From NCBI RefSeq assembly GCF_025869515.1, contig NZ_JAOZVR010000077.1:103134-167133 (forward strand): a stretch of 64,000 nucleotides of DNA. The letters are read 5' to 3'. Made by a program: the position numbers and the translations under genes. Positions 10,305 through 18,494 of the stretch are shown here, piece by piece. A model generated the notes under the pieces. It saw only the letters and a program-made list of their open reading frames with translations, made no database searches and was not told the origin of the DNA. Within the stretch, counting starts at the first letter, position 1; each line of letters starts with the position of its first letter. Origin of the DNA: Ferrovibrio sp. (GTDB lineage: Bacteria; Pseudomonadota; Alphaproteobacteria; Ferrovibrionales; Ferrovibrionaceae).

Positions 10305-10994
10305 ATGACCCTCACCCCCGAAGAACTCACCGCGGTTCTGCTCAGCCTGAAGGTGGCCTTCGTCGCCACGCTGGGCAGCCTGCCGTTCGGCGTGGCCATC
10401 GCCTGGCTGCTGGCGCGCAAGGACTTTCCCGGCAAGGCGCTGCTCGATGCGCTGGTGCATCTGCCGCTGATCATTCCGCCGGTGGTGACCGGCTATCTGC
10501 TGCTGCTGCTGTTCGGCCGGCGCGGCCTGTTCGGCGGTTTCCTGGCCGAGACCTTCGGCATCGTCTTCGCCTTCCGCTGGACCGGCGCGGCGCTGGCCTG
10601 CGCGGTGATGGGCTTTCCGCTGCTGGTGCGCGCCATCCGGCTCTCCATGGAAGCCGTCGATCCGAAACTCGAAGCCGCGGCGAAAACGCTGGGCGCGCCT
10701 CCGGCACTGGTTTTCCTCACCGTCACACTGCCCTTGAGCCTGCCCGGCCTGCTGGCCGGCCTGGTGCTGAGTTTCGCCCGCGCCTTCGGCGAATTCGGCG
10801 CGACGATCACCTTCGTCTCCAACATCCCGGGCGAGACGCAGACGCTGCCGACCGCGATCTACAGCTTCATCCAGGTGCCGGGCGGCGATGCCATGGCGCT
10901 GCGGCTCACGGTGATTTCGATTGCCGTTGCCGCCGTGGCACTGGTCTGCAGCGAACTGCTGGCCCGGCGCATGTCGAAACGGCTGCTCGGATGA
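10305..10994 (+). CDS. modB: Molybdate ABC transporter, permease
   Basis: A 229-residue inner-membrane permease with about five to six hydrophobic helices. The binding-protein-dependent transport signature EAAAKTLGAPPALVFLTVTLPLSLPGL (EAA loop) contacts ModC, and FARAFGEFGATITFVSNIPGETQTLP is the conserved ModB region. It overlaps modC by the ATGA at 10991-10994, indicating translational coupling. Length is normal. Confidence 0.96.
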   Translation: MTLTPEELTAVLLSLKVAFVATLGSLPFGVAIAWLLARKDFPGKALLDALVHLPLIIPPVVTGYLLLLLFGRRGLFGGFLAETFGIVFAFRWTGAALACAVMGFPLLVRAIRLSMEAVDPKLEAAAKTLGAPPALVFLTVTLPLSLPGLLAGLVLSFARAFGEFGATITFVSNIPGETQTLPTAIYSFIQVPGGDAMALRLTVISIAVAAVALVCSELLARRMSKRLLG

Positions 10995-12094
10995 CACTTG
11001 AGGTCGATCTCGCGCATGACTTCGGCGGCTTCCGCCTGGACGCGCGCTTTGCCTGCGCGCCGGGGCTGACGGCCCTGTTCGGCCGCTCGGGTGCGGGCAA
11101 GACCACGCTGGTCAATGCCATCGCCGGGCTGCTGCGGCCCGACCGCGCGCGCATCGCCATCAACGGCCGCGCGCTGGTCGATACGCAAGCCGGCATTTTC
11201 ATGCCGCCGCATCGCCGCCGCATCGGCTATGTCTTCCAGGACGGCCGGCTGCTGCCGCATTTTTCCGTGCGCGCCAACCTGCTCTACGGCCGGTTTTTCG
11301 CCGGAGCCGCATCCGGGCGCGCCGATGCCATCGGCTTCGACCATGTCGTCGACCTGCTCGGCATCCGGCATCTGCTGGCGCGCCGGCCGGGCACGCTGTC
11401 GGGCGGCGAGAAACAGCGCGTCGCCATCGGCCGCGCGCTGCTGTCGCGGCCGGAACTGCTGCTGATGGACGAGCCGCTGGCGGCGCTGGATGCCGCGCGC
11501 AAGGAAGAAATCCTGCCCTATCTGGAACGCCTGCGCGACGAGCTGAAACTGCCGATCGTCTATGTCAGCCATGCGATCCCGGAAGTCACAAGGCTGGCCG
11601 ATACGGTGGTGCTGCTGTCGGAGGGACAGGTGCAGGCGGTGGGCAGCGTGCCGGCGCTGACCGGGCGGCTCGATCTGTTTCCGCTCACCGGGCGCTACGA
11701 GGCCGGTGCGGTGCTGACCGCCACGCTGGTGCGGCAGGAGGAGGACTGGGGCCTCAGCCTGCTGCGCTGCAACGCCGGCGACATTCTCGTGCCGCGCCTG
11801 GAGCGGCCCATCGGCAGCAGCCTGCGCATCCGCATCCGCGCCCGCGACGTCACCCTGGCGCTGACGCCGCCCGCCGAGACCAGCGCGCTGAACATCCTGG
11901 CGGGCACGGTGAGCGAACTGAAAACCGGAGACGGCCCGCAGATCGAGGTGCGGCTCGACTGCAACGGCGATGCCCTGCTGGCGCGCATCACCCGGCTGTC
12001 GGCCGCGCGGCTGGCGCTGGCGCCGGGCAAGCCGGTCTATGCCATGATCAAGACCGTGGCGCTGGATGGCGGCAGCCTGGGCCGGCCCCGATAG
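10991..12094 (+). CDS. modC: Molybdate ABC transporter, ATP-binding protein with Mop domain
   Basis: A 367-residue ATPase energising molybdate uptake. It has Walker A GRSGAGKTT, Q loop YVFQDGRLLPH, signature LSGGEKQR, Walker B LLLMDEPLAAL and switch His in YVSHAIPE. The C-terminal Mop-like domain (from about residue 290, SALNILAGTVSEL... PVYAMIKTVAL) is the regulatory oxyanion-binding module typical of ModC. The start codon overlaps the end of modB. Confidence 0.96.
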   Translation: MTLEVDLAHDFGGFRLDARFACAPGLTALFGRSGAGKTTLVNAIAGLLRPDRARIAINGRALVDTQAGIFMPPHRRRIGYVFQDGRLLPHFSVRANLLYGRFFAGAASGRADAIGFDHVVDLLGIRHLLARRPGTLSGGEKQRVAIGRALLSRPELLLMDEPLAALDAARKEEILPYLERLRDELKLPIVYVSHAIPEVTRLADTVVLLSEGQVQAVGSVPALTGRLDLFPLTGRYEAGAVLTATLVRQEEDWGLSLLRCNAGDILVPRLERPIGSSLRIRIRARDVTLALTPPAETSALNILAGTVSELKTGDGPQIEVRLDCNGDALLARITRLSAARLALAPGKPVYAMIKTVALDGGSLGRPR

Positions 12095-12165
12095 CGCCGA
12101 GGCCCGGCAGTTGAGGTGACTGCGCCACGCGCGGTAGACTGGCGGCAAAACCGGAGCCTCCGTCC

Positions 12166-12384
12166 ATGTCCGCGCCCCCGGGGCCTTACGTCGATCCCGG
12201 CCTAGACAGCTGGGTCAGGCCCTTTGCCGAAGCCCTGATCGGCCAGACCGTATTCCACCGCTGGGCCGGGCTGGTGCTGCTGTCGCTGGGGCCGGGCCAG
12301 ACCGAGGTGGGCTTCACCGCGCAGGGCGATATGCTGTGCACGACGGCGCGCATCACCAAAACCATCCAGAACAAGGCGAGTTGA
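12166..12384 (+). CDS. Small hypothetical protein, possible truncated hotdog thioesterase
   Basis: A 72-residue frame ending 4 bp before the helicase start. The stretch ALIGQTVFHRWAGLVLLSLGPGQTEVGFTAQGDML faintly resembles the first helix and strand of PaaI-like hotdog thioesterases, but the catalytic HGG region is missing, and the last 17 residues do not continue the fold. Either it is a decayed gene or an unrelated small protein. The ribosome site is weak. Low confidence. Confidence 0.4.
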   Translation: MSAPPGPYVDPGLDSWVRPFAEALIGQTVFHRWAGLVLLSLGPGQTEVGFTAQGDMLCTTARITKTIQNKAS

Positions 12385-12388
12385 AGCC

Positions 12389-15298
12389 GTGACCGAGATC
12401 AGGACATCCGAGAAGGGCCGCATCCTCTGCGTGCTGGGCCCGACCAATACCGGCAAGACGCATCTGGCGGTCGAGCGGCTGCTGAGCCATCGCAGCGGTA
12501 TCATCGGTCTGCCGCTGCGGTTGCTGGCGCGCGAAATCTACGACCGCGCCGTGGCGATCAAGGGCGACCGCCATGTCGCGCTGGTGACCGGCGAGGAAAA
12601 AATCCTGCCCAAGGGCGCGCAGTGGTTCGTCTGCACGGTGGAAGCCATGCCGCTGGACCGCGCTTACGATTTCCTCGCCATCGACGAGGTGCAGCTGGCC
12701 GCCGATGCCGAACGCGGCCATGTCTTCACCGACCGGCTGCTGCATGCGCGCGGCACCGAAGAGACCATGTTCCTCGGCGCCGACACCATGCGCGGCCTGA
12801 TCCGCCGCCTGGTGCCGCATGCCGAGTTCATCGCGCGGCCGCGCCTGTCGCAACTGACCTATGCCGGCGCCAAGAAACTGTCGCGCCTGCCGAAACGCTC
12901 GGCCGTGGTGGCGTTTTCGGCCAGCGACGTCTATGCCATCGCCGAGCAGATCCGGCGCCAGCGCGGCGGTGCCGCCGTGGTGCTGGGCGCGCTCAGCCCG
13001 CGTGCCCGCAACGCCCAGGTGGCGCTGTTCCAGAACCGCGATGTCGATGTGATGGTGGCGACCGATGCCATCGGCATGGGGCTGAACCTGGATATCGAAC
13101 ACATGGCCTTTGCCGAACTGTCGAAATTCGACGGCATCGGCATGCGGCCGCTGCTGCCCGCCGAAGTGGCCCAGATCGCCGGCCGCGCCGGCCGGCATCT
13201 GCGCAACGGCACCTTCGGCACCACCGGCGACTGCCCGGCGCTCGACCCCGACCTGATCGAGCGCATCGAGAATCACCGCTTCGAGCCGATCGTTGCGGCG
13301 CGCTGGCGCAACAACGACCTGGATTTCCGCAGCGTGGAAGCACTGGTGCGCACGCTCGACCTGCCGCCGCCGCGCGAGGGCCTGACGCGCGGCCGCGATG
13401 CCGACGACCTGCTGTCGCTGCAGGCGCTGCGCGAGGATGCGGCGGTGCAGGAGCGCGCCGGTTCGAAGGACCGCGTCGAACTGCTGTGGCAGGTCTGCGC
13501 GATTCCGGATTTCGCCAAGGACCTGCATGACAGCCATGCCCGCCTGCTGGCGCAGCTGTATGTGCATCTGTGCGACCGCAACGGCAAGCTGCCGGCCGAC
13601 TGGGTGGCCGGGCAGCTGCGCAACATCGACCGTACCGACGGCGATATCGACACGCTGTCGCAGAGGCTTGCTCATATCAGGACATGGACAACCGTCGCCC
13701 ATCGTGGCGGCTGGCTGGATGACGCGGCCGGCTGGCAGAGCAAGACGCGGTCGATCGAGGACCGCCTGTCGGATGCGCTGCATGAAAAGCTGACCGAGCG
13801 CTTCGTCGACCGCCGCACCAGCGTGCTGACCCGCGGGCTGCAGGAAGACATCGGCAGCCTGGACGTGAAACTGGGCGAGGACGATGCGCTGACCGTGGAA
13901 GGCGAGATCATCGGCCATCTGCACGGGCTGCGTTTCCGCCCGGTGGGCCATGACAGCGTGGAGCAGCGCCGCATCCTGCGTTCGGCCGCCCTGCGCGTGC
14001 TGGGCCCGGCGCTGGCGGATCGCGCCACCGCGCTGCTGGCGCTGCCCGACGAGGCTTTCGCGCTGTCGCCCGAGGGCGGCCTGCTGCGCATCACGCCCGA
14101 GAAGGACGCCGTGATGCTGGCGGTGCTGGGCAAGGGCAGCGAGGTGCTGGAGCCGAAGGTAAACCTGCTGGCCGACGACCAGCTGCCGGCGGACACCCGC
14201 AAGGCGGTGGAGGACAGGCTGGCCGGCTGGCTCAAGCGCCATCTGCGCCAGCATCTGGGCGACCTGTATCGCCTGCGCGATGCCGAGCTGAAAGGCGCGG
14301 CGCGCGGCCTGGCTTTCCAGCTGGCGGAGAATCTCGGCGCGCTGAAACGCGACGACGTGTCGGACCTGGTGCGCAACATGGGCCAGGCCGAGCGGCATCC
14401 GCTGCGCAAGATGGGCGTCAGCTTCGGCGAGACGCATATCCTGGTGCCGAAACTGCTGAAGCCGAAACCGACGCAGCTGAAGACGCTGCTATGGGCGATT
14501 GCCAATGGCAAGGAACCGGAAGCGCCGCCGACGCCGGGCCTGACCTCGGTGCCGCTGCTGGAATGGCGCGACGATGCCTGGTGGCTGGCGGCGGGCTTCC
14601 TGCGCGCCGGCCGGCAGGCCTATCGCCTCGACGTGGTGCAGCGCATCGCCGAGGGTGCGCGCCAGGCCGAACTGGCGGCGCGCAAGCCGCAGGACCGGCC
14701 GAAGCCGCAGGCGCCTGCGACGGCCGCGCCAGCCGGAACGCCGGCGCCCGAAACGCCAGTGCCCGAAACGCCGGCGCCCGAAACACCGACGCTTGAGGCT
14801 GCGCTGGAGGATGTCGAGATCGCCGAGACGGCCGCCGCGCCCGGTGAGCCACTCGGTGAGCCACTCGGCGAACCGCTGGGCGAACTGATCGAACAGCCGG
14901 TGGAAGCGCCGGTCGAGATGCCGCCCCCGGCGCTGGCCATGGATGCGCCGGCAGGCGCGGTCGAACCCGCGGCCACCGCGGCGCCGAAACCGAAAAAACG
15001 TATGGGTCCCTTCGGCAGCTTCATGGCCGATACCGCCTGGATGAACCTGGCCGGCTGCGGGCCCGAGGAATTGCAGCGCCTGCTCTGGGCGCTGGGCTAC
15101 AAGACCATCACGGCGCGCGATCCGGACACCAAAACGGATGTGACGCTTTACTTACGCTCGCACAAGGCCATTGTCGCCAAACGCGAACGCGAGCAGCAGA
15201 AGCGCAAGGAAGACGAAGCCAAGATGGCGGACAGCCCTTTCGCGGCGCTGCTGGCCTTAAAGCAGCAGCAGAAGCAGGGCGGCGGCAACCGGCGCTGA
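12389..15298 (+). CDS. SUV3-like DExH superfamily II RNA helicase with extended C-terminal tail
   Basis: A 969-residue ATP-dependent helicase of the alphaproteobacterial/mitochondrial SUV3 type. The core spans about residues 10-340: motif I GPTNTGKTH, motif II AIDEVQ, motif III region MFLGADTMRGL, motif V VMVATDAIGMGLNLDI and motif VI QIAGRAGR. An SUV3-type C-terminal region follows. From about residue 770 the chain becomes Ala/Pro/Glu-rich with internal repeats (three ETPxP units, then three GEPL units), and it ends in a conserved block (MADTAWMNLAGCGPEELQRLLWALGY) and a Lys/Gln-rich tail. GTG start. A role in RNA turnover, perhaps beside polynucleotide phosphorylase as in mitochondria, is inferred. 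Confidence 0.9.
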   Translation: MTEIRTSEKGRILCVLGPTNTGKTHLAVERLLSHRSGIIGLPLRLLAREIYDRAVAIKGDRHVALVTGEEKILPKGAQWFVCTVEAMPLDRAYDFLAIDEVQLAADAERGHVFTDRLLHARGTEETMFLGADTMRGLIRRLVPHAEFIARPRLSQLTYAGAKKLSRLPKRSAVVAFSASDVYAIAEQIRRQRGGAAVVLGALSPRARNAQVALFQNRDVDVMVATDAIGMGLNLDIEHMAFAELSKFDGIGMRPLLPAEVAQIAGRAGRHLRNGTFGTTGDCPALDPDLIERIENHRFEPIVAARWRNNDLDFRSVEALVRTLDLPPPREGLTRGRDADDLLSLQALREDAAVQERAGSKDRVELLWQVCAIPDFAKDLHDSHARLLAQLYVHLCDRNGKLPADWVAGQLRNIDRTDGDIDTLSQRLAHIRTWTTVAHRGGWLDDAAGWQSKTRSIEDRLSDALHEKLTERFVDRRTSVLTRGLQEDIGSLDVKLGEDDALTVEGEIIGHLHGLRFRPVGHDSVEQRRILRSAALRVLGPALADRATALLALPDEAFALSPEGGLLRITPEKDAVMLAVLGKGSEVLEPKVNLLADDQLPADTRKAVEDRLAGWLKRHLRQHLGDLYRLRDAELKGAARGLAFQLAENLGALKRDDVSDLVRNMGQAERHPLRKMGVSFGETHILVPKLLKPKPTQLKTLLWAIANGKEPEAPPTPGLTSVPLLEWRDDAWWLAAGFLRAGRQAYRLDVVQRIAEGARQAELAARKPQDRPKPQAPATAAPAGTPAPETPVPETPAPETPTLEAALEDVEIAETAAAPGEPLGEPLGEPLGELIEQPVEAPVEMPPPALAMDAPAGAVEPAATAAPKPKKRMGPFGSFMADTAWMNLAGCGPEELQRLLWALGYKTITARDPDTKTDVTLYLRSHKAIVAKREREQQKRKEDEAKMADSPFAALLALKQQQKQGGGNRR

Positions 15299-15328
15299 CG
15301 CCGGCTGCGGCGGTCGCCGCGGCTGGCG

Positions 15329-15823
15329 TTACATCCGCAGGCGCGTGCCGGTCTCGGCCATGCGCAAAGCGGTGAGCAGGTGCCGCATGGCGGCGTCGAT
15401 CTCGCTCATGGCGACGGCATCGAGCACCCAGTCGCGCTGCTGCTCGATCAGGTCGGCCTGCGTCGCCTGCAGTTCCAGCACCAGCAGGCCGAGGAATTGC
15501 AGCTTTTCCGCCACCGGCAGTTTCGCCAGCGGCGCGTGATGGCCGATGGAATACGGCCCGAGCAGGTCGCGCACATGCTGGCCGATGCCGCGCTCCTCGC
15601 TGATGCTTTGCAGGTCGCCGGCCGTCATCGGCGCGATGGCATGCAGGTTGGCCTGGGCGGCAACCAGGCAGAGCAGACCGTGATAGGCGTTTTCGATCGC
15701 CGCGATCCAGTCTTCCAGCGGCGCGATATCGGCACTCATCGCCGGGGTGACGGTGGCGGCACCGATGAAGCTGGCGCCATCGTGCAGATGCTGGCGGGCG
15801 AGGTCGGTGTAGGACTGCGGCAT
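15329..15823 (-). CDS. Hypothetical alpha-helical protein
   Basis: A 164-residue protein with no family I recognise. It is predominantly helical and amphipathic, with no signal peptide or membrane segment. The stretch ADIAPLEDWIAAIENAYHGLLCLVAAQANL and the later LQFLGLLVLELQATQADLIEQQRDWVLDAV suggest helical packing. The ATG at 15823 (MPQSYTDL) is preferred; a longer frame to 15910 has a low-complexity N terminus. It is convergent with the helicase gene, 30 bp away. Confidence 0.65.
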   Translation of the reverse strand: MPQSYTDLARQHLHDGASFIGAATVTPAMSADIAPLEDWIAAIENAYHGLLCLVAAQANLHAIAPMTAGDLQSISEERGIGQHVRDLLGPYSIGHHAPLAKLPVAEKLQFLGLLVLELQATQADLIEQQRDWVLDAVAMSEIDAAMRHLLTALRMAETGTRLRM

Positions 15824-16050
15824 CGGACGGCTCCTGACTGCCGATGCCCTGGACGGGGAGGCCCCGATAAAGACCTGACGGGGAGGAACCGGCGAACCGC
15901 AGTCTGCCATCGCGCCGGACAGGCGGGCAGTTACTTTTCGGATATGGCCGGCGGCAGGCTGAAAAGCCGCGGCCGGGCAAAGGTTTGCGATTTATCGCCG
16001 GAGGCGGTGGTTGCGGCGGCGGGGCCGGCTGACTATCTTCCCGGCACAGC

Positions 16051-16127
16051 GTCTCCGTAGCTCAGCTGGATAGAGCGGCTGCGTCCTAAGCAGCGGGTCG
16101 GGAGTTCGAATCTCTCCGGGGACGCCA
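16051..16127 (+). tRNA. tRNA-Arg (anticodon CCU)
   Basis: A 77-nt cloverleaf with encoded CCA. The acceptor pairs GTCTCCG with CGGGGAC (one G-U), the D arm is GCTC-AGCTGGATA-GAGC, the anticodon arm is GCTGC-GTCCTAA-GCAGC with CCT at 16085-16087, and the T arm is GGGAG-TTCGAAT-CTCTC. It reads AGG codons. No integrase or attachment duplication is seen downstream. Confidence 0.96.
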
Positions 16128-16326
16128 CTTTCTCACCTCTCCTCGGCATCGAACGCCGCCGGCGGCTGGCCGGCCAGATGGGTGTCCCACATCTGCGCCT
16201 AAGCCGATTGTGTTGGCCGCGCGATATCTCCAAACCACGTTTGTCCTGAAACACGCATCGCCCGGGCGCGCCTGAGAGCTTCGCCCTACGACGTCTTGGG
16301 AAGATAAAGCCAGCCGGCAAACCGGG

Positions 16327-17001
16327 CTACTTCAGCAGGTTGGTGACGGCCGCCTTTATGCCGGCCATGAAGATATCGATCTTGGCATTCGTCACGGCGA
16401 CGGGATCGGGCGGCACGGCGGTGCCGTAGATATACTGGCGGATCCCGTCGTAGACGATCGAACCGTGCAGCCCCCAGTAGAGTTCGAGTTCGGCCGGACT
16501 GACCGGCCTGGCGGCGACCGAGGGCAGGCCGAGTTCCCGCCGCACCTCGGCGCACAGCACCAGCAGAATCCGTTCGCGCACCAGTTTGAGATAGCGCTGG
16601 TTGAAACCGACATTGCGCATGCCGGCCTGAAAGAAGATGCGCATCCAGTCGTGGTTCACGATGGCCGGATAATATTCGGCATAGAACCGCTTCAGCCGCG
16701 CCGCCACCGGCTGGCGCCGATCCTCGATCCAGTCCTGCCATTCCGGATTCCAGCGCGTGAGGTAGATTTCCTTGTACACGCGGTCGACCAGATCCTGTTT
16801 GGTCGGAAAATAGCGGTACAGCAAAGGCTGGGTGATGCCGAGCCGCCTGGCCAGTTCGCGCGTCTGCCCGTCGAAACCCACTTCGGCAAAGAACCGGATC
16901 GCCTCCAGCACGATCTGCTTCTCCCGCTCGTCGGGGAGCAGGCGCGATCGCTTTGAAGCGGTTCCGGTTTTCGGCTTTTTCCGTTTGTCGGGCTTCGTCA
17001 T
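16327..17001 (-). CDS. TetR-family regulator of the molybdenum-hydroxylase operon
   Basis: About 224 residues. The N-terminal TetR helix-turn-helix is clear (EKQIVLEAIRFFAEVGFDGQTRELARRLGITQPLLYRYFPTKQDLVDRVY), and the C-terminal ligand domain is helical and aromatic-rich. It is divergent from the CoxM-like gene across 145 bp that contain the perfect palindrome TTTATCA-AA-TGATAAA, a likely operator. The start is ambiguous between ATG 17001 and an in-frame GTG at 17013; GGAAGG lies just upstream of the GTG. It probably represses catabolism until an aromatic inducer binds (inference). Confidence 0.9.
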   Translation of the reverse strand: MTKPDKRKKPKTGTASKRSRLLPDEREKQIVLEAIRFFAEVGFDGQTRELARRLGITQPLLYRYFPTKQDLVDRVYKEIYLTRWNPEWQDWIEDRRQPVAARLKRFYAEYYPAIVNHDWMRIFFQAGMRNVGFNQRYLKLVRERILLVLCAEVRRELGLPSVAARPVSPAELELYWGLHGSIVYDGIRQYIYGTAVPPDPVAVTNAKIDIFMAGIKAAVTNLLK

Positions 17002-17027
17002 TTTGCAGCGCACCTTCCGAATTCTTG

Positions 17028-17043
17028 TTTATCAAATGATAAA
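17028..17043. promoter_or_regulatory. Palindromic operator candidate for the TetR regulator
   Basis: TTTATCA-AA-TGATAAA is a perfect 7-bp inverted repeat with a 2-bp spacer in the divergent region between the TetR and CoxM-like genes. Six bases after it, TTGACT (17049-17054) could be a -35 element for the rightward operon, so occupancy of the palindrome would hinder RNA polymerase. Confidence 0.6.
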
Positions 17044-17145
17044 TAGTGTTGACTTGCCTTCACACGCTCGCCTAACGTCCCGCCATCGGCCGCAGAGCCG
17101 GGCAGCCTGGAATTCATACACAATGCAGGCTGAGGGAGGAAACCG

Positions 17146-17988
17146 GTGAAAGCACCGCCGTTCGGCTACGTGAAGGCGCGCGAGCTCGGGCAGGTCTTCG
17201 ACCTGCTCGACCAGCATGGCGATGACGCCAAGATCCTTGCCGGCGGCCAGAGCCTGATTCCCTCGCTCAACCTGCGCCTGTCGCGCCCCGCCGTGCTGAT
17301 CGACATCAATGCCATTGCCGACCTGCAGGGCATCCGGGAAACCGCCGACAGCGTGATCGTCGGCGCCCTGACCCGGCATGTCGTCCTGGAAACATCGCCC
17401 GTCATCGCCAGGCATGTGCCGCTGGTGGCCCAGGCGATGCCGCAGATCGCCCATCCCGCCATCCGCAACCGCGGCACCATCGGCGGCAGCCTGGCCTTCG
17501 CCGATCCGGCCGCCGAACTGCCCGCCTGTGCGCTGGCGCTGGAGGCCACCTTCATTCTGCGCAACCGCAGCGACGAGCGCCGCGTGCCGGCCTCGGGCTT
17601 TTTCCATGGCCTGTTCGAGACCGACCTGCGGCCCGGCGAAGTGCTGGCCGCCATCGAATTTCCCAAGGCGATGGCCGGCCACCGCTTCGCTTTTGCCGAA
17701 CTGGCGCGCCGCCACGGCGATTACGCGATGATCGGCATGGCGGCGGCGGCGCCGCAGCCCGGCACGCTCCGGCTGGCCTATTTCGGCGTGGCCGACCGGC
17801 CTGTCCTGGCCTCCGCCGCCGCCGCCTGCCTGCTGCGGGACGGACCGCAGGGCCTGGAGGCCGCCTGTGCCGCGCTGGCCGGCGACCTTTCGCCGAGCGG
17901 CGATCTCAATGCCGGGCCGCAGACCAAGCTGCATCTGGCGGCCGTGCTGCTGCGCCGGGCCATACCCTCCCTGTTTGCCCCAGCCTAG
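17146..17988 (+). CDS. Molybdenum hydroxylase, FAD-binding medium subunit (CoxM-like)
   Basis: A 280-residue flavoprotein that passes electrons from the 2Fe-2S subunit to the acceptor. FAD contacts AGGQSLIPSLNLRL and HPAIRNRGTIGGSLAFADPAAELPA are canonical for the CO dehydrogenase/xanthine dehydrogenase medium subunit. The GTG start at 17146 follows a strong GGGAGGA. It heads an M-S-L gene order with close spacing (8 bp to the small subunit). The first gene after the putative operator. Confidence 0.95.
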   Translation: MKAPPFGYVKARELGQVFDLLDQHGDDAKILAGGQSLIPSLNLRLSRPAVLIDINAIADLQGIRETADSVIVGALTRHVVLETSPVIARHVPLVAQAMPQIAHPAIRNRGTIGGSLAFADPAAELPACALALEATFILRNRSDERRVPASGFFHGLFETDLRPGEVLAAIEFPKAMAGHRFAFAELARRHGDYAMIGMAAAAPQPGTLRLAYFGVADRPVLASAAAACLLRDGPQGLEAACAALAGDLSPSGDLNAGPQTKLHLAAVLLRRAIPSLFAPA

Positions 17989-17996
17989 AGAGTCCG

Positions 17997-18494
17997 ATGG
18001 ACCAGCATGACATCAGCGTGATCGTGAACGGGCAGAAAATCCGGCGCCGCGTCTCCGCGCGTCAGCACCTGATCGATTTCCTGCGCAACGATCTGAGCCT
18101 GACCGGCTCGCATCTGGGCTGCGAGCATGGCGTCTGCGGCGCCTGCACCATCCAGGTCGACGGCGTCGCCGTGCGCGGCTGCCTGATGCTGGCCGTGCAG
18201 GCCGACGGCGCCACGGTCGACACCATCGAGGGCTTGACCGACAGTGGCGCGATCGCCGACCTGCAGGATGCCTTCCACCGGTATAACGCGCTGCAATGCG
18301 GCTTCTGCACGCCCGGCATGCTGTCCACCGCCGCCGAGCTGGTCGCGCAGCATCCCGATGCCGACCGCGAGGAGATCCGCGCGCATATCTCGGGCAATTA
18401 CTGCCGCTGCACCGGCTATCACTCCATCGTCGACGCCATCGCCTCGGTGCTCGACGACCGCCGGAAGGCGCGGGCGAACGGAGGCGCGGCATGA
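17997..18494 (+). CDS. Molybdenum hydroxylase, 2Fe-2S small subunit (CoxS-like)
   Basis: A 165-residue protein carrying both iron-sulfur clusters: the plant-type ferredoxin cluster (GCEHGVCGACTIQVDG and the following Cys) and the all-helical cluster (QCGFCTPGM and NYCRCTGYHSI). It shuttles electrons between the Mo centre and FAD. Its stop overlaps the start of the large subunit by ATGA at 18491-18494. Confidence 0.96.
   Translation: MDQHDISVIVNGQKIRRRVSARQHLIDFLRNDLSLTGSHLGCEHGVCGACTIQVDGVAVRGCLMLAVQADGATVDTIEGLTDSGAIADLQDAFHRYNALQCGFCTPGMLSTAAELVAQHPDADREEIRAHISGNYCRCTGYHSIVDAIASVLDDRRKARANGGAA

Noticed and set aside
16051..16330. tRNA-Arg as an integration site for a genomic island
   Set aside because: No integrase, no direct repeat of the tRNA 3' end and ordinary metabolic genes follow.
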